Numbered from the stretch's first letter, positions 49,673 to 61,782 are shown. The stretch: DNA of 64,000 nt from Chlamydoabsidia padenii (GCA_025330725.1 JAIWND010000003.1:1178001-1242000); one strand, 5' to 3'. The notes: generated from the sequence alone by a model not told the origin. Program-made: numbers and translations.

Positions 49673-50038
49673 GGACTGGAGGATCATCTTGATGGTCGTT
49701 CTTATTACCATTGTAATCATCATACAAACTATCATATCTATCATCTTACATCTAATCAGATAGATGACTTGTTTCGAATGTTCCAATCCAAAAAAAAAAG
49801 GAAAAAATACATTTACTTTGTACCTTTTCACTAATATGGTCATTGTCCATGGATCAAAAAAGTACTACCCCTCATCACTTGTTTGACAGCAATGAAGTGA
49901 GTCGTGGGAGTTTGATTGTTAACTATGGCGAGATGGAGCGTTTACTATAAATAGGAATTGCCTGGCCATGGTTTTCAATCCCAGCATTATTTCAATTTCT
50001 TCTCTTTGCAACCATCAATTATTCGTCTCTCTTCCGCC

Positions 50039-50069
<31 letters not shown>

Positions 50070-50072
50070 CCT

Positions 50073-52299
50073 ATGGCTAATGATCATGGTGCCTATACTA
50101 ATATAAAGTCTCCACATCAAACCAAGTCGACTCTAATACCACGACCATCAACTACTAGCACTAATAATTCCAACTCGACCATCAACATGAGTCAGGAACC
50201 AAATTATCAATATCAACTAAAGGTGATTGGGAACTACTCTTTAACGGAAAGTCTGGGAAAAGGATCTATGGGAAAAGTCAAGCTTGGTGTTCATAATGTC
50301 ACTGGTGAAAAGGTAATATAAAAAATATAAAAAAAGACTAACACTGGTCCTAAAGGTTGGTAACTAGATCCTTTTTTACTATACACTGTAGATTGCTATC
50401 AAAATTGTCCCACGAGCCAACTTGACACAATTCAAAACGAGTGTAAACGATAAAACAGCGGACCAAATTGCCAAGGAATATGCCCGTGAAGAAAACCGGG
50501 AGATGCGGACGATACGTGAAGCCCATATGATGATGTTGCTACGACACCCAAACATTGTTGGACTCAAAGACTTGGTGGTGGCTGGATCTTACTTTTATAT
50601 CTTGATGGACTATGTCAACGGTGGTCAATTACTACATCATATCGTCAAACACCAACGACTCTCTGAAAAACGGGCCCGAAGCTTCGCACGTCAAATTGCC
50701 AGTGCTGTGGATTATATGCATCGGAACTCGATTGTCCATCGTGATTTGAAAATCGAAAACATCATGATCGACAAGTCTGGGCGCAAGCTAAAGATCATTG
50801 ATTTTGGTCTCTCCAACTTGTTTTGCCCTGAACGCCAGCTGACAACCTATTGTGGCTCTCTCTACTTTGCTGCTCCTGAACTGTTGTGTGCTACTCCTTA
50901 TAATGGTCCCGAAGTCGATATCTGGAGTATAGGTGTGGTGATCTACGTGATGGTGACAGGATTCGTCCCTTTTGACGACAAATCGATGCCTGGTCTGCAT
51001 GAAAAAATCAAGCAATGTCAAGTGACTTATCCTCGTCATCTTGGTGAAGGTTGTTTGGATCTCCTGCGAAGAATATTTGTGCCTGATCCTAATCAACGTA
51101 TCTACTTGGCTGATATTCTCTTGCACCCTTGGATGAATCTGGATTTACCGCCTATTCAAAATTATCTACCGGCTCGACAACCACTCTCATTGCCTTTGGA
51201 TCAACACATCATTAAACAAATGTCACATGGAATGAATCTGGGCTCAGAAGAGGAAATTAGCAATAAATTAAATGTCATTGTCCAATCACCTGTTTATCGC
51301 GATGCTGCCACGTTGGTGAGGGAACACCAAACAAAGCCCTTATCAAGTGATTTGACACAGCCACCTTTTTATGACGATCCACAATCTATTCCTGCTGCCT
51401 ATCATCCATTAACCTCAGTGTATCATTTGACTGTAGAACGACAATCCTATTTACAACAGCAACAACAAACGAAAAAGCCAGTCTCTCTTGTTCGGAAATC
51501 ATCTGTGGATTCTGTCTCATCCATCGGTGGTGGGTTATCATCTACTCTTACAAGTCAAGTATCTCTTGTCATGATAGACGACGACAATGATAGACATCAA
51601 CAACACAATACAATACCTTTACGAAGGATAACCGACATTCCTTTGGGCAATATGGTACGACCCAGTCTGACTAGTCGAACTCAGGCGTCTTTTGCATCCA
51701 CCGACTATCTCAGCAAAATTCAACGCTGGCTCCGATCATCCACATCTCAACATCATCTGGATGAACCGACCAATCAGCATACAACAGCATCACCATTGAC
51801 CACACATGTTACCAATGCAGATGAGGAGGCAACACTTTGGGAAAACCAATCATCGTTGACGACTGCCGCCATTCCTATACAAAAAACACCTACAGGAGAC
51901 CAAACACCTTTGCCGGCCGCCGATATTCCTATACAAGCAACACCTGTACAAGCAAGATCATTAATACGCAAATTATCACTTGTCGTCTTGCGACGTGGGG
52001 TTTCCAATAAAAGTAACACAAGTAATCATAGTGGTAGCAGTTTACGGCATGCAACAGAACAACAGCAACAACAGAAACAGAAACCAACACCAATTCGGTC
52101 TTCTTCGATTCGTACACCTTTACCAAGCACAACCTATCAAGATCGACCTCTACCACCTCTTCCTGCCCAACCCAAGACAAGAATTCGACTCCAGCGATCT
52201 TCTTCTTCCACCAGCATCCACAATCTGTCAGCGAAAATCGGTGCCTTGCTCAATAGATCATCGTCGTTTAACAAACGCCAGGCTCACCACAATGTTTAG
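50073..52299 (+). CDS. Kin1/Kin2-like (PAR-1/MARK family) Ser/Thr protein kinase
   Basis: Exons 50073-50312 and 50392-52299 give 715 aa. The kinase domain (about residues 50-330) has glycine loop GKGSMGKVKLG, the VAIK-type Lys in IAIKIVPR, HRDLKIEN (catalytic loop), DFGLSNL, APELL and a C-lobe ending in HPWM. The long insert after the Lys (NDKTADQIAKEYAREENREMRT) is typical of Kin1/Kin2. About 385 residues of Ser/Thr/Gln-rich tail follow, with two NxxPLPAADIP-like repeats (AAIPIQKTP, ADIPIQATP). The usual C-terminal KA1 membrane-binding domain is not visible. The start at 50073 follows a 25-nt T run; a farther ATG at 49968 would put that run in frame. Confidence 0.85.
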
Positions 52300-52642
52300 A
52301 TTAGAATACCAGTTTTTTATAGTTAAAATTTATATCTCTTTATTTATTAATCAATTAATAAAATATATTCTTTGATCCCTTGTATTTGTCTTGTCTTTTT
52401 TAACTTTTATGCAGCTAGATTCATCAACTTGAACTTGCGCCTATTGTCGGCGTTTGAATAATATTTCATGCATCATAAACCTATTACACAATACCATCGC
52501 CCAAAAACAATTATTTACCATGAACAACCCCTCTCTACACCCAACACACTACCACACTTGTTATATTAAACATGTATAACAAAATAATCATTTTATTTGG
52601 AAGATGCAAACAAGATAAAAAACACAATATGATATAAACTGT

Positions 52643-53585
52643 TTATTCCTTGAGCTTCTTGGTACCACGGAGAAGACCAGTACGGCGAGCAGCAATAAGA
52701 CCGACCTTTTGACCTATCAAGTTGAGCATAAAAAAAACGAGAGTTGAGTGATACAGATCAAACCTATTAAGCCTCCCCCTCTCTCTCTCTTTTTTTTTTT
52801 CTTACCGGCAGAAGAGTCACGAGCCATAGTGGAGGCGTGACCAATGTGTTGATGGTTACCACCACCGTGAGGATGGTCGACGGGGTTCATAGCCACACCA
52901 CGAGTCTTGGGCCAAGAGTTACGCTTGACCTTGTACTTGTGGTAAGCACGACCAGCCTTCAAGAGGGGTTTATCGATACGACCACCACCAGCAACGATAC
53001 CAATGGCAGCACGGGCAGTAGAGGGAATGATCTTCTTGGCACCGGAGGGGAGACGGAGACGGGTCTTGCCATCTTCACCATGACCAATGACAGTAGCGTA
53101 GTTACCGGAAGTACGGGCCAACGCACCACGATCACCAACCTTTTCTTCGACATTGCAGACAACAGTACCTTCGGGGACAGAGGACAAGGGCAAGACGTTA
53201 CCAATGTTCAAGGTAGCCTTCTTACCGCAGTAGACGAATTGACCAGTGTACATACCTTCGGTGGCAATGAAGGTTTCAGTACGGAGCTTGTACCTATTGC
53301 AAAGATTCAAAAAAAAAAGTGTTAACCATCTATATATTGTCAGCCCTCCCCACTTTTTTTTTTTTTTCATTACAATACTTACTTATAGGGATCACGGAAG
53401 ACAACCTTGGCAAGAGGAGCACCTCGTCCAGGATCGTGGACAATTTCCTTTACGAGACCGCGGATATAACCGTGACGTTCAGCAAAATCGTTGACACGCA
53501 AGTTGGCAGCACCCTTACGACCGACGGTGTGAGCTTTGAAGATACTTCCGGCACCTTTTCTTTGAGCACGAATGACGCGACCCAT
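52643..53585 (-). CDS. RPL2: Large-subunit ribosomal protein uL2 (RPL2/RPL8)
   Basis: Starts [19 protein letters not shown] at 53585. Exon 2 carries [21 protein letters not shown] and the peptidyl-transferase loop block [21 protein letters not shown] with its key His residues. The last exon gives [23 protein letters not shown]. uL2 is essential for subunit association and peptidyl transfer. The coding sequence is GC-rich and codon-biased compared with neighbours. A 5'UTR intron is likely, with acceptor TATAG about 10 bases before the ATG and a GTATGT donor near 53787. Confidence 0.95.
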
Positions 53586-53872
53586 GTTTAATCAATTCTA
53601 TAATATATATATATAAAAAAGTTCAATATTAGTCAAATGCCATCGTCTCCATATGATCCAGTCTACTATCTTTATATCATCCATTCATCCATCCATCCAT
53701 CCATTATGTCAATCCATCCATTAATGATATTGCGGTGTATTCGTTTGTTCATATTATATCCATTATTCAAAGTATCATGATTACATACCCTAAAGTTTGT
53801 GGTGGGGGGAAAAGAGAAGGAGGAAATCTATTATTCTCGTCAACCTCTTTCACCATTTTCAATCAAAAATTA

Positions 53873-53884
53873 TTTGAAATCCCG
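53873..53884 (-). promoter_or_regulatory. CGGGATTTGAAA-type element (one mismatch), divergent promoter
   Basis: TTTGAAATCCCG followed by CTCA. It lies 67 bp before the AIRIM start and 288 bp before the uL2 ATG, about 80 bp past the donor of the inferred uL2 leader intron. Confidence 0.55.
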
Positions 53885-53950
53885 CTCAAGCCTCATAAAT
53901 TTTAACCATCCCCCTTTTCCTTAACTCTTTTGTTTTCTTCACCTAAACTC

Positions 53951-54604
53951 ATGCAACAACAAGAAATAATATTCCGGAAAACAACATTCAAGTTATTATC
54001 TAGGGCAGACGCTTTACGCCAAACATGGAATACATATCAGTCAGCCACTCTCAACATTCTATCCACCCTCGTTAATCTTCGCCAACAACAAAGCATGACC
54101 ACCACTTGCGATTGGGACAAGTACAGTGTGGATCCTCAAAGGCTTTTATACAAACAGACTATACGATTCGAAAGGGCCATGGTACAACTTAGGGAACGCA
54201 TGAATCAGTGGCAACTTGTCATTCAAGATTGGCAACAACTAGTCAATGAAGCTCAACTTAATGCCACCAAAGCCGAGGTGGCACGACTGACCAACAACAC
54301 CGGGAACAGCAGCCACTCGAATGATAATAACCATCCGCCTCTCTCATCACACTCTCTTCTTCAAGTCACCGCTGTCTCACCCGCCCAGGCTCTTCAGTGG
54401 ATCTTGCAACTAGAACACCTTTATAAACGACAATACCATTGTAAAAAAATGTTACTCTTGTCAGCTACCAACGAGACAGATATCCCACGTATCATGGATC
54501 AATGGTCGGACGAAACTCATTTGCAGAATCATCCTATAAACCAAGATATAGCTGACCGACTACAATTATACAATCATGTCAAAAAGGCCATTGAATCCAT
54601 TTAG
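53951..54604 (+). CDS. AIRIM/C1orf109-like ribosome maturation factor
   Basis: Single-exon ORF of 217 aa, largely helical. The N-terminal helix reads LLSRADALRQTWNTYQSATLNILSTLVNL. The C-terminal block VSPAQALQWILQLEHLYKRQYHCKKMLL matches the core of human AIRIM (C1orf109), where the corresponding line is AVSPS..DMLEWLQDIERHY, followed by a similar RxWD-type helix (MDQWSDE). AIRIM binds the AAA ATPases SPATA5/SPATA5L1 (55LCC complex) for late 60S maturation and chromatin work. The match is by eye and covers the two conserved helices. It shares its promoter with uL2, which fits a ribosome-biogenesis role. Confidence 0.6.
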   Translation: MQQQEIIFRKTTFKLLSRADALRQTWNTYQSATLNILSTLVNLRQQQSMTTTCDWDKYSVDPQRLLYKQTIRFERAMVQLRERMNQWQLVIQDWQQLVNEAQLNATKAEVARLTNNTGNSSHSNDNNHPPLSSHSLLQVTAVSPAQALQWILQLEHLYKRQYHCKKMLLLSATNETDIPRIMDQWSDETHLQNHPINQDIADRLQLYNHVKKAIESI

Positions 54605-55174
54605 ACTTGCATCATCTGCATTTTGTCATTACGATTAGGATTCAGCATATACAGGTAAAAAGGATGGTAGTTTGGGTGAGGCTATATTAATATCTTTATT
54701 CGATACTTACTCTGTAGGGTATACTGCTTTCTAATAATCATCCTTCGACCATCATATCAACCCCAATTGGATTTGTCTCTTTTAATGGTCTCCTTCCGTC
54801 CAACTCATCAGATCAGAAATAGATGACGGGCAAGCACTTATTCCTTGACTAATATACCTCACTTTATGCATGCCTTTTTGCTATAGTTTCCATTAATGCC
54901 TAGAAATTATTTTATGTTTATATACTTTTTACTTTTTACCTTAATAAAATGCTGACTACAATCATATAAAATGGATAAGACTGATTACTTGATTTACAGT
55001 GTGATGAAGGCAATTTTAATATTCCGACATTATGCTCTTCCAAGTTTGGTATCACTACCTTCTAGATATTACTGTATTGAATTGTCTTTATTAATTAAAT
55101 AGGATGATGTTTTTATAAATAACTTGTACATGAAGCTTAAGGAGGGGAAGGGGAGGATACAATTGTAATCTAAT
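54605..55174. other. Intergenic, convergent 3' ends
   Basis: 570 bp between AIRIM and the alkaline phosphatase. AT-rich; no gene or structural RNA recognised. Confidence 0.4.
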
Positions 55175-57834
55175 CTAGTGTTTGTTGCCGAGATCCAAAG
55201 CTTCGGCCATCTTGAAGAATAGTTCCCAATTTTCAAAGGTCTTCTTGAAGAGATCAGATCCAGGACCTATTATATAAAAAGAGGTGAGTTACAGAGAAAA
55301 CGATTGGATGAGATTAGACTTTTACCATTAGAATAAATGAAGACATCACTCATAGAGTGGACACCTTGATCTTTGCCTTGAGGGAGATTGTTGCTCATCA
55401 AGAGACCATGGCCCAAGTTACCAGCGAAATCGTTGGCATTGGGTACGATCACGCCATGATCATTGGAGACTGCAGGTACACGTTGACCATCAGTGGCCAT
55501 CTTCCAGGCTTCATAATGAGCAGGACCATTGTTAGTACCAAAAGCAAAAGAGATCTTGGGGCTCCAGTTATCAGGGAATCCATCACCATCCTTGTCAAAG
55601 TAACCGGGCCAGCCTGCCGTTTCGTAAATACCAATGGAGCTAAGCTTGGCTTCTTCATTCTTGGCTTTGGTCATAAATTCAGTATCCACCGTGCCAAACA
55701 CATCAAAGCTGTGAGCATGATCAGCAGTAACAAGGATCAAAGTATCATCCATTTCATCGTGTTTCTATTCATGTAAAAAGGGTTAGTTTATCTGATGATT
55801 CCCTTTGGAGGGTATTTACCTTGAGCCATTCGATTGTTTTTTGGATGGTGACATCAAGTTCAACAAGATCAGCAATACCTCGAGACCAGTCAAGATCATG
55901 GAACTAGAAAAAACGAGTAAGTCAATCAATGATAATGTCATAATTTAAACATGTATCTTTTTTCTTCTTCTTTTTATTTACCCGTTTGTCCACTGAGGCA
56001 GCTTCACTCATCAAGAAGAATCCGTTTTTGCCACCACGCTTCTTCAAGGTTTCCAAAGCCTTCAAGGTCATATCAGCCAACCCGGGTTGATCGGAGCCCA
56101 GAGCGTCTTTACCGTCATTACGGGGACTAGCCTTGTTTCCAATAGTATTGTTCACGTACACGTTGCGTTCAATCCAGCTAATAAAAGAATGTTAGTATTC
56201 ATTAAAGGCCTATGTTATTGTTACTTACGTATCCAAATTTCCTTGACGGAAGACACCAAAGAGCTTATTCTTGTCATTGTATTTCTTGAGTTCCTTTTTG
56301 TTGTACACGGTTTTATAGCCTGCCTTGGTAAGTTCACTAAAGTAATTCTTTCCATTCAAACTTTGCTTGCCAGAGTAGTATTCGGAACCACCAGCCAAAA
56401 AGACATCAGGAAGCACTAGATGAGGATAGAGAGAAGAAGAGGAAGAAAAGGAGGTGAGTCAATAACAGTGGGTTGTTCTTTTTTTTTTTTTTTTTTTTGC
56501 ATTTTACCAGGGGAAGTCCAGTTTTTGACACCATGAAGTAATTGATCAACGATGGCAGCAGATTCAGAGCGACGTCTGGTGTGGGTATAAAACGCACTAG
56601 GTGTAGCATCTTGACCATAAGCCGTAGTAACTATACCGATAGCTAAATGATGGAGAAAGAGAGAGTTAGAAGAAAAGAAAGAGGAAGAAGGGAATGGGGA
56701 AAAAAAAAAAAAGGAGAGCGGAATTAATGGCTACTTACATTTTTTGGGATCCCGACGTCTGATCAACTCGGTGATAGTTTCCACCTTTAAAAAGAATAAA
56801 ATGAATGAGCCAATCAGTCATTAAAACCATATTTTCATTTACCTTGGGGTCATCAAAGGGACTGCTGGAACTATCGGCATGAACACCCAAAGCATTCACG
56901 GAACCCTTGTGTCCGGTAGCATAAGACGAGGCACTGTTGGCAGAGTCAGTCAACATGGAGTCAATGGAGTTGGTCACGACATGTCCCAGATTGTCGAATT
57001 CTTCAAAGCTCAACAAAGAGTGGTATTTACCCGAAGTGTGAGCACGAGCAACCGCGCGAGCAGCAGTAATGGCACCAACGTTTGTACCATCAGAGATAAA
57101 GAGAATCACATTCTTCGCCTTATGTTTGGGTTTTTTGGGCTCCACTACCTTGTATCGAGCAGTATATGATTTCTTGGATCCATAATCAACCTTGACATAG
57201 TAGGTACCAGGCTTATCGAATTTCAATTTTCTCCAGATACGAGAGGCAACATTAACGTTGATGGGCTTTTTTTTAAATAAAATAAAAAATAAAATAAAAA
57301 AAAAAATAAAAAAAAAGGAGATGTTAACATTTGAAATGCCGCTCAGGGGTAAACCTTTACCTTTGCGTCAGAGTTCCAAACCTTGGCATATTCAACTTCA
57401 AGTGAATTGGTCCAGTTGAAATTCCATTGTTCTAAAGCAGGCTGGGGATGATGGAAGTACCGGCTTGCATCGACCCAGTCACCATTGTCTTTACGAACAG
57501 TGGTCTTGAAAGCTTTGTAAGGTGCTGGTGTAGGATTCTTAGTGTTCTTATCATAGGCATGCACTTCAATTCGTAAATCAAAGAGACCACCAGCAAGAAA
57601 TTGAGATCTGTATCAGCAAATCAAAGAAAAAGTCAGTACTTTTGATCAGGTTGGGACAAAAAAAAAAAAGACTTACTCGGTGGGAGGCAAGATGCACGCA
57701 TCATTTGTACACCCAGGCTTCAGGTATTGCCCTTCAGGATCAGGAACAAGTTTGTAGGTAGAAGAGCCACGACCCGCCAATACAGTAGAGCTAAGAACGC
57801 TTAAAGAAAAGATAGCAAGAAAACTGGTCTTCAT
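55175..57834 (-). CDS. Secreted alkaline phosphatase
   Basis: About ten exons from MKTSFLAIFSLSVLSSTVLA (signal peptide) at 57834. An N-terminal domain of about 200 residues with Cys pairs and CILPPTE precedes the phosphatase fold. Metal-site motifs are VILFISDGTNVG, nucleophile block TDSANSASSYATG with the catalytic Ser, FFLMSEAASVDKRFHDLDW, and LVTADHAHSFDVFG. The Asn-Ser-Ala-Ser spacing replaces the usual Thr-Ala. The last part is GHGLLMSNNL ... GVHSMSDVFIYS, with the distal His. It is an extracellular or wall phosphomonoesterase, likely for phosphate scavenging. The N-terminal extension is not part of the classical family. Confidence 0.9.
57330..57348 (-). promoter_or_regulatory. Element-like sequence inside alkaline phosphatase intron
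   Basis: TTTGAAATGCCGCTCAGGG lies in an intron between coding exons. It closely matches TTTGAAACGCCGCTCAGGG at about 6379. It differs from the promoter element in the central base. Confidence 0.35.
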
Positions 57835-58515
57835 GATGTATGTTGAACGTAGAAAGAAAGAGATTCGTAAAAGATCTAGCTCCTTTTTATGCAAGTTATT
57901 TCGGGGTTTAGAAATAGGGGAAATACTTTTTGCAGCACAATCAATCTAACACGAAGGAAAAATCAAATAGCTTGGAATACTCACGTTTATGCAAACAACG
58001 ATTTGAATTGGACAAAGACCAACGCACGTTGTCAGGTCTTTGAGGTAACACTCTTCCTAGATTTCTTTTTGGGTGACAATGAATTAGGATCGGAAATTCA
58101 ATCCTCGGTTACAATGACTCACGTCGGTTCTTTTACCGGGTATTCGTGAAAAAGTTAAAGTTTGACAAAGGAGGGTATTTCCGAGCTATATATAAAAGTG
58201 GTATATTCCAAGATGTGGTAAAAGGAAACAAAGAAGACATTAATGGTGATGGCTAAAAGTTTTTATTTTATTGATGATGATAACAAGATGAGTGAAGGTG
58301 GGCATTGGTATAAAAAGATACATAATTGGAAAGTATGTACCACTACCCACAAAAAAAACAATGGGGGAAACAGGAGAAGGGGGGGGTGATGAATTACTAT
58401 AAAAATCTGATAAAACCATTTCCGGAACAAAGAAGATGCTGCAATCAAATGGCAGCGTATCACCACGAGCAGATCTTGTTGACATTGTTGCAATAAATAG
58501 GTTATTTCGACAGCC

Positions 58516-58564
<49 letters not shown>

Positions 58565-59561
58565 TGTTGCTGTTTCTATAACCAGAATGAGTGTTTTGGT
58601 CCACTGAAAACGTGGGTGTTTTGATAAAGTGTGGTTGGATCCATCTATCCATCATTATTACGTCAAATTATAGAGACCCGCTTGGTTTTTGTTGTTGAGG
58701 GTAACTACCTACCATTGAAGCTTTCCATTACCTAAGAAGTGAGATAACCAGATGGACATTTTTTGGAAAATCAACAAGGGTTCAAGATAGTCAAGTGGGT
58801 CTCCAAAGTTTACCATCACTATTATCTGGTCACCACATACAAAGATAGCAAGTATGGATTGGTTATTGTATTGATGTATTCCCCACTTTACGATTTGTCC
58901 AATAGCTAATTGTAGGGTATTTTTAATAAAATTATACTATGTTAGTTAATGGAATTATATCGTTATTGCACCCACCACCACCCACTTTACCTTTTTCTTT
59001 ACGTTACATGACTTGGCTTTATCGATAAAGATCCTATGTTGTTAATGTTGTTTGTGTCGGTGAATTACCAAATGTAAAATCCATGGGTTGTGTATTGTCG
59101 CAGATGTCAAGTCCTTGTCCTGAATGCCTCGTTTGCACATCCATTAGTTTGCAGCACTCGATTCTATAGTGTATTTATATAAGTTGGACCATCACCCAGA
59201 GTTCATAAATCCGTATACTTACTTTCAAACAGATTCAACCGTTCTTTTTTTTTTGCCGTTTCGTCCGCATCGAATTCGTGACCGATGATTCTACTATTGA
59301 AGAAGAGTTATAAAAAAGATTGACAAGATGAATCAGTTTAAACTAACCTAGTTGTTTCAAATGAGGTTTTTAATTTAAAGTAACCGACTTTTTTGATTGG
59401 AAAGAAGAAGAATGGAAATTGCCGACAAGACTAGAATTTAATTCCCCGATTCGCTTTTTGTTATTTCAATAATATCATTGGTGGAAACTTCCGGTTAAAC
59501 TAATGTTCCGATTCCGACTTTGTACTTTATATTATACATTAAGAGTTTAAAAAACATTGTA
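57835..59561. other. Intergenic, no gene seen
   Basis: 1.7 kb upstream of the alkaline phosphatase. It contains an element-like CGGGGTTTAGAAA at 57902-57914 (68 bp from the ATG), GGGG and GA tracts, and AT-rich DNA. No coding exon was identified. Confidence 0.5.
58518..58558. repeat. GA microsatellite
   Basis: About 20 GA dinucleotides in intergenic DNA. Confidence 0.9.
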
Positions 59562-59632
59562 GGGGACATAGTATAGTGGTAGTACGCTCGCTTCGCATGC
59601 GATAGACCGGAGTTCGATTCCCCGTGTCTCCA
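59562..59632 (+). tRNA. tRNA-Ala(CGC)
   Basis: 71 nt with discriminator base. The acceptor stem GGGGACA pairs with TGTCTCC, including the G3:U70 wobble that defines alanine identity, and the discriminator is A. The D arm is GTAT/GTAC with a GTGGTA loop. The anticodon loop TTCGCAT gives CGC, which reads GCG. The T arm is CGGAG-TTCGATT-CCCCG. No intron, no encoded CCA, and a TTTT terminator follows at 59637-59640. Confidence 0.93.
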
Positions 59633-59895
59633 TTCCCTTTTAATGATGAATCATGTCGGAGTTTAAAATTTACTTTTTGTCGGGACTGGTTCCGGCGACA
59701 ATGTTACAGCTAAACTTGGGTTTGCAAAAGTAGTGATATGGCTAAATCTGGTAGATGTTAGAGTATCTTAGGTTCTAAAGGTATGTTTTGTATTTATTGA
59801 GTAGTGAGCACCCGAATCTTTATGGTTTAGATTAAACCTTTGAGATGTACTTGCAAATGTAAGAGAAAAAAAAAAGAGAATCCCAATTTGGAAAG

Positions 59896-59907
59896 CGGGA
59901 TTTAAAA
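59896..59907 (+). promoter_or_regulatory. CGGGATTTGAAA-type element (CGGGATTTAAAA)
   Basis: In gene-poor DNA 265 bp downstream of the tRNA; no confident gene nearby. Confidence 0.3.
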
Positions 59908-59923
59908 GTAAAAATAGATGTAG

Positions 59924-60076
59924 ATCTTGCACCAAAGTAAGGTCACAAAAGACAATAGCTACACTTGTTAAGGTAACTATTAATAAGACAAATGGCAATA
60001 GTAAATCCAATAAAATTAGATCTTGTATCAAAGTAGATCAAAAAAGACAAAGTTACACTTGTTAAGTAACTTGACA
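59924..60076. repeat. Diverged direct repeat, about 50 bp
   Basis: TAGATCTTG plus CAAAGTA, then AAAAGACAA and TACACTTGTTAA, occur at 59929-59971 and again at 60019-60069. The copies are diverged and not coding. Confidence 0.6.
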
Positions 60077-60288
60077 ACCAAAGTAGATAGTAAAAGAGAG
60101 CTTTTTTGTTGTTGAGAAACTTTGTATTTATTACAAATGAGATGGGTGGGGAGATGGGATATTTATACTATTTATCATTTAAGGTTATAAGTTATAAATT
60201 CGACTTCAAGACAGAGGATTCAAGAAAGTAGATATAAGAATTAGGTTTCATGCAAGTAGATACATGAATCCATTCCTGTAGACCCCAC

Positions 60289-61160
60289 GTGATCAGATCA
60301 TCCAAATTTACAATCTCCGGCTGTATTGTCGCAACATCACTCTTTCTTTTGCTTTCCCCTCCCTCCCTCTTTTTCCAACCTGACTTGCATCTTCCATGCC
60401 AACCCTTATTCCGACGAACATTCCACTATGATCTTCCTTGTCTGTTATTTTTCACAAATATGAAACTCACAATGGTTGTAACGAAAACGGTGGCGAAGCA
60501 ATTAACTCTGTGGTAATGGGGGATTCCTTACTAACGCTGACGAATCTTTAATGGAATCTCGTTTAGCCTTGATTAACTTGGCAAAGGTAAAACACAAGCA
60601 GCTAAAGGACACGGCGAGAAAGATGATGGTAATGTTATTATGTCTCTTTCTGTTCTGGATCAACATCCTTTATCAAGGCTCTGATACTAATACTTTTTCT
60701 TTCTTTTTTTTTTAATTAGGTTTAGGTCGAATTGATACATACCAACTCCTTGTGTATGAACTAAGTACTGGTGGTGGACAAATTGGGGAAAAAGGTAAAG
60801 CAATCAAACAACAGGGAAAAAAAAAGGAGGTGCTGTAGACTGGGGTTTTCTGTTTTGAATCAACAGCTTTATCAAGGCTCTGATACTGTTACCTCTCTTT
60901 CTCTCTCTCTTCTTCTCTCTATATAGGTGAATAGGTGGCCCAAATACCAACAAACGAAAGCAAAACTTGGACGACTGATTATATCGACGTCTATGATGAC
61001 GATTGTGTGTATAAGTGAACAGCAAAGCAACGGCTCACGGGCAACCTGTTACATACATCAGCGATTACCAATCATCAACACTTCATCGAACATTATACCG
61101 ATGATTTCTCGGCGTACAGCTACACATACCTTTGGCAAATAGGCTCTACTGGCCGGACGC
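60289..61160 (+). pseudogene. Coding-like fragments, unrecognised and not joined
   Basis: Short coding-looking pieces appear in different frames. Examples are SLMESRLALINLAK ending at a GTAAAA donor, RIDTYQLLVYELSTGGGQIGEK ending at a GTAAAG donor after a TTAG acceptor, and GCNENGGEAINS. The sequence TTTATCAAGGCTCTGATACT occurs twice, at 60669-60688 and 60868-60887, about 200 bp apart and just before a T-rich acceptor each time. No single frame links the pieces. It could be a decayed gene with a duplicated exon-intron unit. Confidence 0.25.
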
Positions 61161-61252
61161 ACAGTCAAACTGAATACTAATCATTAACCGTCTCATCCCG
61201 AAAACTCTCACCCACTTTGCATGAGTATCTTAACAAAACTCCGCCTCGATAG

Positions 61253-61360
61253 ATCTGGGAAAGGTAAAATGATCAACTAAATATGTCTTTATTCAGTAGG
61301 ATTAGAATCTGGGAAAGGTAAAATGATCAACTAAATATGTCTTTATTCAGTAGGATTAGA
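61253..61360. repeat. Perfect 54-bp tandem duplication
   Basis: 61253-61306 is repeated exactly at 61307-61360. Each copy starts ATCTGGGAAAGGTAAAATG. No differences were found, so the duplication is recent, or the copies are being homogenised. Confidence 0.95.
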
Positions 61361-61782
61361 TGACCAGACAACAGGAAAGAAACGAGCGGCTCACTCTTTA
61401 ACACTGGATTGAATTGGACGATGAACAACAGTGTTGACGGTCTCTGGCATTTCTTATCTCTCATCCCTTCTTCACTCATATAATTTAGGCTCTCGTTTTA
61501 TCAGCCCCCCTCCTTCTCACTATAGTATAGACATAGGTGTAGATATAGTATAGGAATGATTCTTGTTTTCAATTGGATGTAATAAAAAACTCATATATAA
61601 CACTCTATACATAGGACTTTGTGATAAACGAAAAAATAGTAGGTGGTTGATTGTTTGTTGGCCTAATATATACGAATGGTACTGGATGACATGATATGGA
61701 TCACATACATCGTTCTCATGAAGCGGAAATTGAAAACGAAGTCTGCTTGTCTTGCAAATAATAAGGTAATGACAGGAAAAAG

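Noticed and set aside
49968..50072. Upstream ATG of the kinase gene adding a poly-Phe stretch
   Set aside because: The added residues come from a 25-nt T run; the ATG at 50073 follows directly and fits better.
52837..53325. Long plus-strand ORF opposite uL2
   Set aside because: Antisense shadow of a highly expressed, GC-rich ribosomal protein gene.
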